Of a stretch of DNA of 64,000 nt, positions 19,499-28,318 are shown piece after piece. A program made the translations under genes and the position numbers. The DNA comes from Candidatus Propionivibrio dominans (lineage in GTDB: Bacteria > Pseudomonadota > Gammaproteobacteria > Burkholderiales > Rhodocyclaceae): assembly GCA_016709335.1 (NCBI GenBank), contig JADJNC010000003.1:124001-188000 (forward strand), in the 5' to 3' direction. How positions within the stretch are numbered: the stretch's first letter is position 1; each line of letters begins with the position of its first letter. The notes beneath the pieces are model-generated. The model was not told the origin of the DNA, ran no database searches, and worked only from the letters and a program-made list of their open reading frames with translations.

Positions 19499-19536
19499 CA
19501 GGCCGGCACACTTTAAGTGTTCCGGCCTGAGCTTTT
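19499..19536 (+). terminator. Rho-independent terminator after acs
   Basis: The stem caggccgg-acactt pairs with aagtgt-ccggcctg around a very small loop, and the 3' side runs into agctttt. It lies 88 bases after the acs stop and separates acs from the downstream signalling gene. Confidence 0.8.
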
Positions 19537-19592
19537 GCACTGAAGGTTAAGGATCAAGCACTTTCAAGGTGTATGAAGAGCAAGGAGAATGG

Positions 19593-21503
19593 ATGAACAA
19601 TAGTGCGACGGAGTTGCTGGTTTCGGCAACGATCGAGTTTCTGCAGTCCTACCCGCCGTTTGATCGCATGGAGCCGGATGCGCTGCAGTTTCTTGGAGAA
19701 AACGTCAGGCTTGCCTATTATCCACAGGGGGCCCTGATCGTTTCGCCGGAAACCGGCGTGGTGCGGATCTTTCGCATTTTGCAGCGCGGCAAGGTTCTCG
19801 TTCGTCGGGCGGGTGAAGGCAGCGGTAATGAACAGTCAGCGCTGACGCTTGGGCCGGGCGAGGGGTTTTCGATCGGGTCGGTGGCGGCACAGCGCTCATC
19901 GACGAGCATTTATACGGCGCTTGAGGATGTTTTCTGCTATGAACTGACGGCTGAGACTTTCTTCCTGCTGATGCACAAAAGTTCGGTGCTCAATCTCTTC
20001 TGTACGCAGTACCTCGCCAGTCTGCTCAGCCAGTCTCGCCAGCAGTTGCAACAACAGTTCTCGCAGCACGTTGCCGAGCAGCAGACGATGAATTCGCCGC
20101 TGTCGTCGATCATTCACAAGGATCCCGTCTCGGTCTCGCCGGATACGCCGATCAAGGTGGCCATCGAGTTGATGGCCAATCGCAATATCGGCTCGATGAT
20201 CATTGTCGACGCCGAGCAGCAGCCGGTCGGTATCTTCACGCATTCCGATGTTCTCAAACGTGTCGTCCTGCCGGGAATCCCGCTCGACAATCCGATTCAA
20301 TCGGTGATGACGCATTATCCGCGCTCCCTGCCGTTTGCCGCCAACGCCTATGATGCGGCTCTGGCCATGGCCAAGCATGGGGTGCGTCATGTGCTGGCGG
20401 TCGACGAGGGCGGGTGTCTGAAGGGCGTCGTCTCGGAGCGCGACCTGTTCACTCTGCAGCGCGTCGGGCTGCGCCAGATTCGCCAAACGATTGATTCGGC
20501 GACCAGTATCGAGATGCTGCTGCTGGCCAGCAAGGATGTTCGCCAACTTTCGCTCAATATGCTGGCACAGGGTGTCGGTGCCGAGCAGATCACCCAGTTC
20601 ATTTCGGCACTGAACGATACGCTGACCCGCCGCATCATCGAGATCAATCTCGACAAGCACGACCTGTATGGCATTGAATGGACGTGGTTGTCCTTCGGTT
20701 CCGAAGGGCGCGACGAGCAAACCTTCAGCACCGATCAGGACAACGGGATCGTCTATATCTGCACCGACATCATGGATCGTGAGCAGACCCAACTGCGGCT
20801 GCTGGAGTTCGCGCGCGACGTCAATGCCGATCTTGACCAGTGCGGATTCCCGTCGTGTACCGGGAATATCATGGCCAGCAACCCGAACCTGTGCCTGACG
20901 CTGGAGGAGTGGGATGAGAAGTTCGCCCAGTGGGTTAGTGCGCCGGAGCCCCAGGCGCTGCTCAATTCGACGATTTTCTTTGACTTCAGGCCGCTTTACG
21001 GCAAGTTCAATCTGGCCAGCCGCATGCGTCTGTCGCTGTTACGGTTGACACGCAACAATCCGCTGTTCCTGCGCATGCTGGCGGGGAATGCTCTGTGTGT
21101 TCTGCCTCCTCTCGGCATGATTCGCGATTTTGTGACGGACGCCGATCCCGAACACCCTGGAACCATCGACCTCAAGAAGTACGGTGCGCGGCTTTTTATC
21201 GACGCGGCACGGGTGTTTGCCATGGGGTATGATGTTTCGGCTACCAACACCGTGCAGCGCATCAAGCAGTCAGCACCCTTGATGAATATTTCACCTGACG
21301 AGGCGGCGGCTGTGGTCGATGCATTCAACTTCGTCCAGTTACTGCGTTTGCGCCATCAGCATGCGGAACAGACACAAGGGCGGTCTGGGGATAATCTGGT
21401 CCGACCGGACGATCTCAACGAAGTTGATCGCCGCATCCTTAAAGAGGCGTTCCGCCAGGCGCGCAAGCTTCAGCAACGTCTCAAACTTGATTACAAGCTT
21501 TGA
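19593..21503 (+). CDS. cNMP-binding / CBS-pair / DUF294 nucleotidyltransferase-like signalling protein
   Basis: About 636 residues from the ATG at 19593, which has AAGGAG 6 bases upstream; a GTG eight codons earlier is less likely. Domains in order: a cyclic-nucleotide-binding-like domain (about 15-130), two CBS motifs (about 165-290; SVSPDTPIKVAIELMANRN and GVVSERDLF), a DUF294 nucleotidyltransferase-like domain (about 320-450; WLSFGSEGRDEQTFSTDQDNG has the GS...D.D pattern) and a DUF294 C-terminal domain. Proteins of this design often sit beside DnaQ-like exonucleases and sodium:solute symporters, as here, and probably tune the transporter in response to nucleotides (inference). The next gene starts 2 bases after the stop. 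Confidence 0.88.
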   Translation: MNNSATELLVSATIEFLQSYPPFDRMEPDALQFLGENVRLAYYPQGALIVSPETGVVRIFRILQRGKVLVRRAGEGSGNEQSALTLGPGEGFSIGSVAAQRSSTSIYTALEDVFCYELTAETFFLLMHKSSVLNLFCTQYLASLLSQSRQQLQQQFSQHVAEQQTMNSPLSSIIHKDPVSVSPDTPIKVAIELMANRNIGSMIIVDAEQQPVGIFTHSDVLKRVVLPGIPLDNPIQSVMTHYPRSLPFAANAYDAALAMAKHGVRHVLAVDEGGCLKGVVSERDLFTLQRVGLRQIRQTIDSATSIEMLLLASKDVRQLSLNMLAQGVGAEQITQFISALNDTLTRRIIEINLDKHDLYGIEWTWLSFGSEGRDEQTFSTDQDNGIVYICTDIMDREQTQLRLLEFARDVNADLDQCGFPSCTGNIMASNPNLCLTLEEWDEKFAQWVSAPEPQALLNSTIFFDFRPLYGKFNLASRMRLSLLRLTRNNPLFLRMLAGNALCVLPPLGMIRDFVTDADPEHPGTIDLKKYGARLFIDAARVFAMGYDVSATNTVQRIKQSAPLMNISPDEAAAVVDAFNFVQLLRLRHQHAEQTQGRSGDNLVRPDDLNEVDRRILKEAFRQARKLQQRLKLDYKL

Positions 21504-21505
21504 TC

Positions 21506-22225
21506 ATGGCCTGGTTTTCACGACTTTTCGCGAAAAACAAAGCCCGGCAGGAGGTTGTTCTCTCGTCTGAGCAACGACAGCTCATCAAGGCATGGCATGA
21601 CTTGCCTGCGGCCGATCTGGACTGCTCGCACAGGCGTACTCGTTATGTCGTTGTCGATATTGAAGCCAGCGGACTCGATACGAACAAGGATCACCTGATC
21701 TCGATCGGTGCGCTGGCGCTGGTCGACGGAATGATTGATTTCAAGGATGCCTTTCAGGTCGTGCTGCGTCAGGACCAGGTCAGCAGCAACGAGAACATCC
21801 TGATTCATGGCATTGGCGGCTTGACACAGAGTGCAGGAATGGACCCGGTTGAAGCACTGCTTGCCTTTCTCCGGTATATTGGCAAATCACCGCTGGTCGC
21901 CTATCACGCCTTTTTTGATCAGTCGATGATCGAACAGGCGATGGGTGACTATCTCGGAATGGAGTTCGGGCGGACTTGGATCGATCTGGCGTGGGTGCTT
22001 CCCGGCCTGTTCGATTTCCAGACCGGTGCCCGGGTTGAACTTGATGACTGGCTCGAGCTTTTTGGCATCGACAACTTCTTGCGGCATAACGCCGTTTCCG
22101 ATGCTTACGCGACGGCCAGACTGTTACAGGTGGTGATTGCCGCCGCAATTCATCAGGGCGCCGATTCGCCAGGCAGTTTTCTTAAAATGGAGAAAGCGCG
22201 TCGCCGTTTGTATGACAGTCTGTAA
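21506..22225 (+). CDS. DnaQ-like 3'-5' exonuclease (DNA polymerase III epsilon family)
   Basis: About 239 residues. Exo I is YVVVDIEASGLDTNKD (D-x-E), Exo II is near AYHAFFDQSMI, and Exo III is HNAVSDAYATARL (H-x4-D), so all DEDDh residues appear present. The ATG at 21506 follows the DUF294 stop by 2 bases. The N-terminal 45 residues are basic. The context (DUF294 protein before, symporter after) suggests a role in the local signalling module rather than replication; the family gives only 3'-5' exonuclease activity. A small RNA or nucleotide substrate is possible. Confidence 0.85.
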   Translation: MAWFSRLFAKNKARQEVVLSSEQRQLIKAWHDLPAADLDCSHRRTRYVVVDIEASGLDTNKDHLISIGALALVDGMIDFKDAFQVVLRQDQVSSNENILIHGIGGLTQSAGMDPVEALLAFLRYIGKSPLVAYHAFFDQSMIEQAMGDYLGMEFGRTWIDLAWVLPGLFDFQTGARVELDDWLELFGIDNFLRHNAVSDAYATARLLQVVIAAAIHQGADSPGSFLKMEKARRRLYDSL

Positions 22226-22348
22226 TGGACATCAATCCGGCGCCACGAAACACGCCCACTTGCCGTTACCTCTACTCCGGCCCCTTCCGCCCGTGAGATA
22301 TGGGGAGATTCGAGAGTCACGCGCGCAACTTGTTTTTTGGCCAGCCAG

Positions 22349-24388
22349 ATGACTGATTCCTCCGATCGAATGCGTCGCTACTACGCGCTTTATGCAGGCA
22401 GTTTTTTTACATTCGTGCTGGCGTTGGGCATTCTTGAGCAGCATGGCATGCCACCGCGCTGGATTGGCTACGCTTTCCTTTTCCTGACCATCATACTTTA
22501 CGCCACCATCGGCGTACTGGCACGGACGTCGAACGTTTCCGAATACTACGTCGCTGGTCGACGCATCCCGGCCATATTCAATGGCATGGCTACCGGTGCG
22601 GACTGGATGAGTGCTGCGTCATTCATCGGGCTGGCGGGTACGCTGTATCTCACGGGCTACCAGGGGCTGGCTTACGTGTTGGGCTGGACCGGCGGTTACG
22701 TGCTGGTCGCGCTGTTGCTTGCTCCCTATCTGCGGCGTTTTGGTCAATACACCATTCCTGACTTTCTTGGTGCCCGTTATGGCGGTCATGCGGCGCGCCT
22801 GGTCGGCGTCTTTGCGACGGTTCTGGCCTCCTTTGTTTACGTGGTCGCACAGATTTACGGCGTCGGTGTCATTACCAGCCGCTTTGTCGGCTTGCAGTTC
22901 GAGATTGGTGTTTTTGTCGGTCTGGCCGGAATTCTGGTCTGCTCCTTTCTCGGCGGCATGCGTGCTGTGACTTGGACGCAGGTTGCCCAGTATCTGGTGC
23001 TGATCGTTGCCTATCTCGCACCGGTCACGATGCTTTCGTTCAAGGTAACAGGCGTACCCGTTCCGCAGATCATGTACGGTCAGGTCTTGCAGAAAATCGA
23101 GTTGCTTGAGGATCGGATTTCGAGCGACCCCGCCGAGATCGATGTGCGGCGACTGTTTCTTGAGCGTGCCGATGAGCTTGCTGAACGAATCAGCGGCCTT
23201 CCAGGATCGCTTGCTGTAGAGAAGCGCATTCTTTCAGCGCGAATTGACCAGATGAAAAACAGCAATGCGCAAATGCGGGATATCTTTGCGCTTGAGCGAC
23301 AGCGCCGGGAATTGCCGAAGAATGCCGATGTTGCTCGTGATCGCTGGGATTCGCTGATGCGGCAGGCCACCCAGCGCGGCGGCGAACTAACCCGTCATGC
23401 CGAAGCCTTTCCGGGCATCGATGAAGTCGCGAGCAATACGGCACGAATCAATTTCATTGCCCTGGTGTTTTGTCTGATGGTGGGGACGGCGGCCTTGCCG
23501 CACGTCCTGATGCGTTATTACACGACGCCCAGCGTGCGTGCAGCGCGCAGTTCGGTTTTCTGGTCGTTGTTGTTCATCCTGGCGCTCTATCTGACTGCAC
23601 CGGCCTATGCCGTTTTTGCCAAGTACGAGATCTACTCGCACCTGGTCGGTTCGAGCATTGCTCAGTTACCCGGCTGGATTGGCGCGTGGGGTAAAGTGGG
23701 ACTGGTGTCGATCGAGGATATCAACGGCGACGGTATTCTGCAGCTTGCCGAACTTTCGCTCAATCCCGACGTGATCGTGCTGGCGACACCCGAAATCGCC
23801 GGTTTGCCTTATGTCATTTCCGGACTTGTCGCAGCGGGTGCGCTGGCCGCCGCCCTGTCGACGGCAGACGGACTGTTGCTGACGATCGCCAGCGCCTTGT
23901 CGCATGATGCCTATTACAAGGTCTTCCGTCCGCAGGCCACGACACAGTGGCGGCTGGTTGTTTCCAAGACCTTGCTGCTCGTTGTTGCCGTAATGGCGGC
24001 GATGGTGGCCTCGCAGAAACCGGCCACCATCCTGTTTATGGTGGCCTGGGCTTTTTCATTGGCCGGTGCAGCTTTCTTTCCGGCCCTGGTGCTCGGAATT
24101 TTCTGGAAGCGTGCCAACAAGGCAGGAGCCATCAGCGGTATGCTGATTGGTCTGCTGGTCACGCTGTACTACATGGTGCGCGTACAGTACAACGCCATTC
24201 CCTGGCTAGGCATTCATGGCATCGGTATGGAGCCGTGGCTGGGAATACAGTCAACATCGGCCGGGGTCTGGGGCGTCGCCGTCGGGTTTATAACCATCGT
24301 CGTTGTCAGTCTGCTCACTGATCCGCCAAGCACCGAGACCATGAACTTCGTCGAGAGCATTCGTACCCCGGATTTCTCCAGTCACTGA
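22349..24388 (+). CDS. Large Na+:solute symporter subunit (VC_2705-like) with coiled-coil insertion
   Basis: About 679 residues of the sodium:solute symporter superfamily. N-terminal helices include VSEYYVAGRRIPAIFNGMATGADWMSAASF, the family sodium-site region; the ATG at 22349 is preferred to a TTG four codons upstream. Between helices near residues 245 and 365 lies a charged, helical insertion (ELLEDRISSDPAE... to ...LTRHAEAFPGIDE) that is not part of the common fold. The later region AALSTADGLLLTIASALSHD is characteristic. It pairs with the small subunit that follows. The substrate may be acetate or another short carboxylate, given acs and the DUF294 gene (inference). Confidence 0.88.
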   Translation: MTDSSDRMRRYYALYAGSFFTFVLALGILEQHGMPPRWIGYAFLFLTIILYATIGVLARTSNVSEYYVAGRRIPAIFNGMATGADWMSAASFIGLAGTLYLTGYQGLAYVLGWTGGYVLVALLLAPYLRRFGQYTIPDFLGARYGGHAARLVGVFATVLASFVYVVAQIYGVGVITSRFVGLQFEIGVFVGLAGILVCSFLGGMRAVTWTQVAQYLVLIVAYLAPVTMLSFKVTGVPVPQIMYGQVLQKIELLEDRISSDPAEIDVRRLFLERADELAERISGLPGSLAVEKRILSARIDQMKNSNAQMRDIFALERQRRELPKNADVARDRWDSLMRQATQRGGELTRHAEAFPGIDEVASNTARINFIALVFCLMVGTAALPHVLMRYYTTPSVRAARSSVFWSLLFILALYLTAPAYAVFAKYEIYSHLVGSSIAQLPGWIGAWGKVGLVSIEDINGDGILQLAELSLNPDVIVLATPEIAGLPYVISGLVAAGALAAALSTADGLLLTIASALSHDAYYKVFRPQATTQWRLVVSKTLLLVVAVMAAMVASQKPATILFMVAWAFSLAGAAFFPALVLGIFWKRANKAGAISGMLIGLLVTLYYMVRVQYNAIPWLGIHGIGMEPWLGIQSTSAGVWGVAVGFITIVVVSLLTDPPSTETMNFVESIRTPDFSSH

Positions 24389-24435
24389 CCGGCATCCCCT
24401 GGGGTGATGAAAATTAATGATGGCAGGAGTTTGAG

Positions 24436-24714
24436 ATGCAACTGACGAAAAGGCAAAAGGAATACTGGCAGCGAACAATCCGTTTTACTGCAATTCTCCT
24501 GTCCGTATGGTTTGTGGTGACCTTCGTTGTCAGCTACTACGCCCGTGAACTCAGCGGGATTAGAATTTTCGGATTTCCACTCGGCTTTTACATGGGCGCC
24601 CAGGGGTCACTGATCATCTATGTGATAATCATCTGGTTCTACGCCAGATACATGAATGCGCTGGACCAGGAATATGGCGTTTCCGAGGGGGATGAGACTG
24701 ACAGCGCTAACTGA
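24436..24714 (+). CDS. Small subunit of Na+:solute symporter (DUF4212)
   Basis: A 92-residue protein with two transmembrane helices (about 18-40 and 55-78) and family signatures YWQRTIRFTAILLSVWFVVTF and FPLGFYMGAQGSLIIYV. It has a clear upstream GGAG before the ATG. These small subunits occur with VC_2705-type large symporters, usually just before the large gene; here it follows it by 47 bases. It probably forms a complex in the inner membrane. Confidence 0.88.
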   Translation: MQLTKRQKEYWQRTIRFTAILLSVWFVVTFVVSYYARELSGIRIFGFPLGFYMGAQGSLIIYVIIIWFYARYMNALDQEYGVSEGDETDSAN

Positions 24715-24732
24715 CCGTTTCAAAAAGAGCAC

Positions 24733-25038
24733 ATGACAGGTATCGAACTGCAAGCGCTCTCTGCCCTGCGCGCACTCGCTGAAATTGCCGGTATGTTTCT
24801 ACTGGCGCAGGGCGCACTGTATTTGCTTATCGGCGGCAGGCGTGAGCAAAATTTTGTGTATCAACTGTTTCGCATCATTACGCGCCCGGTAATTTCGGCG
24901 ACACGCTTCATGACACCGAAAGCGATTGCCGACAGGTACATCGCTTTTATTGCCTTCTTCCTGCTCTTCTGGCTGTGGATTTTGCTGGCCTATATCCGAC
25001 AGGTGGTCTGTGAATTGAATGGCCTGGTGTGTGGCTGA
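24733..25038 (+). CDS. Hypothetical membrane protein next to the symporter
   Basis: A 101-residue protein with two hydrophobic segments (about 14-33 and 72-90) and a basic loop between them (GGRREQNFVYQLFRIITRP). I do not recognise a family. It begins 18 bases after the small symporter subunit on the same strand and ends 67 bases before a tRNA gene, so it is the last gene of this operon. A role with the transporter is only suggested by position. Confidence 0.6.
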   Translation: MTGIELQALSALRALAEIAGMFLLAQGALYLLIGGRREQNFVYQLFRIITRPVISATRFMTPKAIADRYIAFIAFFLLFWLWILLAYIRQVVCELNGLVCG

Positions 25039-25105
25039 CCGACCTGCACGAATCGTTTCCTGATTTGTTGATCGAGTGTGCTTCTGCTAGAATGCGCCCT
25101 CTTCG

Positions 25106-25195
<90 letters not shown>

Positions 25196-25490
25196 GTATA
25201 TGTATTTAACACATTGTTTATATTTGTTTAGTTAGTTTTTAATTATTTAAGACTATCAAAATAACTATCAATTGGTGACTCGGTTGGCAGGTCGCCCTCG
25301 CCCCGACAGCATCGATTTTCCTAAACTTCTTCTCCGTCCGTTTTGCAGCGGAAGCAGCCAGTCGGCATAGCCGTGCCTCCTTCCGCTCTTCGGCCTGACC
25401 GGCCATCCAGGATTTGCTATTTGGACGACCGCTCCCCACCGTTTTGCGGCCGTTCGAAAAGCCAACTAAACGCATTTGCCGTGAACCGGA

Positions 25491-26081
25491 ATGGTTGCTT
25501 GTCAAAATTGCTTTCCAAAGAAATACCGGTACTGCGTCAAGGCCTGCCCCTACGGCAAAGTATATTTCAACCTGCAAAACCAGAAGTCAGAGAAATGTAT
25601 TGGCTGTTACCCGCGGGTTGAGAAAGGCACTCCACCGGCTTGTGTCGCGCAATGTGTGGGCAAAATTTGCTTCGTCGGCTACCGTGACGATAAGGATGGA
25701 CCGGTCTACAAACTGGTAGAACAGTGGAAAGTCGCACTGCCCCTGCGCGCGGAATATGGCACACAGCCCAATGTCTTTTACGTTCCGCCGATGAATACCA
25801 CACCCCTTGTTTTCGAAGAAGACGGTCGCTTGGGCGACAAACCACGGATCCCGCTCGCCGATCTCGAAGCATTGTTCGGTCCGGGCGTCAAGCCGGCGCT
25901 GGAAACGCTCGGACGCGAAATGCAGAAGCGGCGCGAGGCACAGCCGTCGGAGCTGACCGAGCTATTGATCGGCTACACCAACAAGGACAGGTATCCCCGA
26001 TCCACTTCCCGCGGGGGCTGTCATACCAGGCATCGGAGTCGGCGGGGCTCAGGGCCGGCCCGTTTTCATGTGCACAGCTAA
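25491..26081 (+). pseudogene. Remnant of a type II DMSO-reductase-family beta (Fe-S) subunit (EbdB/ClrB/SerB-like)
   Basis: From about 25521 the frame matches the C-terminal half of NarH/EbdB-type four-cluster ferredoxin subunits: YRYCVKACPYGKVYFN, KSEKCIGCYPRVEKG, ACVAQCVGK, then FYVPPMNTTP and LLIGYTNKDRY. The N-terminal half (first clusters, about 150-200 residues) is missing, the first ten codons are unrelated, and after NKDRY (about 25992) the frame turns to an arginine/serine-rich tail while a typical end (PRGLSYQA) appears in another frame. No catalytic or heme subunit is near. It is a truncated relic of a molybdoenzyme (perchlorate, selenate, dimethyl sulfide or ethylbenzene type; which one cannot be told), stranded beside tRNA-Ser. 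Confidence 0.8.
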
Positions 26082-26105
26082 ATTTGACATCTATTTGGCA
26101 TCGTT

Positions 26106-26462
26106 TCAGAAGGAGATCACCTTGTCGCTATCGACCACCCAGTCGGAGAGTGCCTGCATGGTCGATTTTTCAGCACCGTCAAAGTAGGGTTGGTTCTTGT
26201 AAATGCCGCAGCGCGCCATGCAGGTGCCGCAGACTTTGACGACAACCCCCAGGCCGATCAACTCCTTGAGCATCTTTGACAGATCCTGGTCGTAGCCCTT
26301 CGGGGGATGGCAGGCATCGCGCGCCATATCGACGGCATCATTCATCAGGAAAATGCGGACTTCGTTCCCGCCGTCCACGAGTTTACCGGCCAAACGTAAG
26401 CCGTTCCACGTGACATCGGTGTTGTCGTAGGGTTCGCGATTAAAAACAAGCAGAATTTTCAT
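26106..26462 (-). CDS. DsrE/DsrF-like family protein
   Basis: A 118-residue protein with a strong GGAGG before the ATG. It has the DsrE fold pattern: MKILLVFNREPYDNTD start, GNEVRIFLMNDAV, and a cysteine-rich turn VKVCGTCMARCGI where the conserved family cysteine lies. Members carry sulfur as persulfide or take part in sulfur relay; several occur near rhodaneses and sulfur enzymes. Here the same-strand neighbours are a methyltransferase, a transsulfuration enzyme and an ArsR-rhodanese regulator, supporting a sulfur role. Confidence 0.85.
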   Translation of the reverse strand: MKILLVFNREPYDNTDVTWNGLRLAGKLVDGGNEVRIFLMNDAVDMARDACHPPKGYDQDLSKMLKELIGLGVVVKVCGTCMARCGIYKNQPYFDGAEKSTMQALSDWVVDSDKVISF

Positions 26463-26486
26463 TGTTTTCCTCCCGGTATCTGCGCA

Positions 26487-27062
26487 TCAGCGCGTGGCGA
26501 CAAGTCCGTAATGAAACGGACAGAATTTCTCTAAATCGACGTCGGTGATGCGACCAAATCCCGCTTCGGTTAGCCACGCCCGACACTGTTCCGGCGACGG
26601 ACGAATATCCAACGACGGGCCGCGTGGCGTCGGTATGTCGCTACGCCAGTGAATCACTGACAGGACGCCACCGCGCTGGAGAACGCGATGTGCTTCGCGC
26701 AATAACGCTACGGGATGCTCCAGATGCAGTAGATTGAAAACCATGGCATGCGCCTGACTCGCCGAATCAAGTCCGGTTCCATTCGCCACAAAGTCACGAA
26801 GCTGTGGGCGAATATTGCGCAGACGGCATTCGTTAGCCTTATTCCTGAGGCCCTCGACCATCTCGGGTTCTATGTCCAGCGCCGTAACAATTCCAGTCGT
26901 TCGGCGGGCTGCTGGAATGGTAAAAGTTCCATAGCCGCAGCCAAACTCGAGCAGATCGCCTTGAACGCCGTTACTGCCAAGCAGCCTCTCAACTGCACCG
27001 TCTGTAGCGAAGAAACTGTTCCAGAATTCTTCGTCGGGCATTCCGCTTTCACGACCTTTCAT
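26487..27062 (-). CDS. Class I SAM-dependent methyltransferase
   Basis: A 191-residue protein with motif I LLEFGCGYGTFTIPAA (about residues 38-53), an acidic residue after strand 2 (TALDIEPEMVEGL) and post-motif HAMVFNLLHLEHP. Length and layout are those of the small Methyltransf_11/25 type. The substrate cannot be predicted. It is followed 24 bases later by the DsrE-like gene and preceded by the transsulfuration gene by 28 bases, so the three are probably one transcript. An ATG seven codons further in (MPDEEFW) is an alternative start. Confidence 0.82.
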   Translation of the reverse strand: MKGRESGMPDEEFWNSFFATDGAVERLLGSNGVQGDLLEFGCGYGTFTIPAARRTTGIVTALDIEPEMVEGLRNKANECRLRNIRPQLRDFVANGTGLDSASQAHAMVFNLLHLEHPVALLREAHRVLQRGGVLSVIHWRSDIPTPRGPSLDIRPSPEQCRAWLTEAGFGRITDVDLEKFCPFHYGLVATR

Positions 27063-27090
27063 GCCGTTTCCCTGAGCCTATTTAACTGAC

Positions 27091-28263
27091 TCATGCAAGT
27101 GCCTGCTCCAGGTCAGCGATCAAGTCGTCAGAATCTTCCAGCCCAACCGAAAGGCGCAGCATGGCATCGGAAATTCCACGCCGTATTCGCTCCTCGGGTG
27201 TCAGGCCGTGATGGGTGGTGGTGCAAGGCTGGGTAACCAGACTTTCCGCACCGCCCAGGCTGGGCGCCAGGGCAAAAAGGTGCAAGCGGTCGGCCACGCG
27301 GGTCGCATCGACGCCATTGCCTTTCACGTCAATGCTCAGCATGCCGCCAAAGCCGTGCATCTGCTTCTTCGCCAGTTCATAACCGGGAAAGTCGGGTAGG
27401 CCGGGGTAATAGACGCGGGCGATCTTCGGGTGCCGGGCCATGGCCTCGGCCACGGCTTGCGCGCTGATGTTTTGCTGGCGAACCCGGATAACGACAGTGC
27501 GTAAACTGCGCGAAAGTAGCGAGGCGACTTCCGGGGAAATCATCGAACCGAGGTTCTTGCGCCAGTTCCATACCGGCATCAACAGTTCTTTTGACCCCAT
27601 GAGAACACCGGCCGTGAGATCGCTGTGGCCACCCAGGTATTTGGTAGCGCTGTGCACGACGAAATCAGCACCGAGTTCCAGCGGTCGCTGATTGACTGGC
27701 GAAGCGAAGGTATTGTCCACCACCACCTTGGCGCCATGCGCGTGAACTTTTGCGCAAATGGCTTCAATATCGAGCAGTTCGAGCGTAGGATTGGTCGGTG
27801 TCTCAAAGAAAACAAGCTTCGCGCCAGCAGCCAGAAGCTCGTCCAGCCGTCCAATCTCGCTGCCGAGAATCAGTTGGGTCGGAATGCCAAGCAAGGGTAG
27901 TTGCGAGGCCAGCAGTTCCAGGGTGCCGCCGTACGCGTCGCCAATACAAACGATCCCTTCGCGTCCGTGGGTCAGGAAAAGCGCCGTCTCGGCGGCCATG
28001 CCGGAACAGAAAGCCCAGGCCATTTCGGCATTTTCCAGGCCGGCCAGCGTTTCTTCCAGAGCAAAAATACTCGGGTTCAAACCATAGCGGGTGTAGAGGC
28101 TGCCGGGCTTCCTGCCGTCCACCACATCAAGCAAATCGGCCGTCGACGAGAAGGCGAAGGTCGTGGTGTTGTAGATCGGGGTATGCGGGCTGCCATGGGC
28201 ATCCTTGCCGGAACTGCCGTGAATGGCGCGAGTCGCCATCGATTGCGAGTGCGTGTCGGACAT
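27091..28263 (-). CDS. Cys/Met metabolism PLP enzyme (cystathionine gamma-synthase / beta-lyase / gamma-lyase type)
   Basis: About 390 residues from the ATG at 28263, which has AGAGGAG 6 bases upstream; a TTG eight codons earlier is unlikely. The PLP lysine is in VVHSATKYLGGHSDLTAG, with substrate and phosphate contacts in YTRYGLNPS and CSGMAAETA and the C-terminal SLGGAESLVTQP. The family covers cystathionine synthases and lyases, methionine gamma-lyase and sulfhydrylases; motifs do not separate these. Next to an ArsR-rhodanese regulator and DsrE it likely handles sulfur amino acids or sulfide. Confidence 0.88.
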   Translation of the reverse strand: MSDTHSQSMATRAIHGSSGKDAHGSPHTPIYNTTTFAFSSTADLLDVVDGRKPGSLYTRYGLNPSIFALEETLAGLENAEMAWAFCSGMAAETALFLTHGREGIVCIGDAYGGTLELLASQLPLLGIPTQLILGSEIGRLDELLAAGAKLVFFETPTNPTLELLDIEAICAKVHAHGAKVVVDNTFASPVNQRPLELGADFVVHSATKYLGGHSDLTAGVLMGSKELLMPVWNWRKNLGSMISPEVASLLSRSLRTVVIRVRQQNISAQAVAEAMARHPKIARVYYPGLPDFPGYELAKKQMHGFGGMLSIDVKGNGVDATRVADRLHLFALAPSLGGAESLVTQPCTTTHHGLTPEERIRRGISDAMLRLSVGLEDSDDLIADLEQALA

Positions 28264-28318
28264 GCTTTGCTCCTCTTGAGAGATCAATGCTGGGTGGAGT
28301 GTTCTGCTTGTGCTTGCT

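Noticed and set aside
25268..25577. Integrase fragment next to tRNA-Ser
   Set aside because: The tRNA position invited it, but the minus frames here show no tyrosine-recombinase motifs and no att repeat could be identified by eye.
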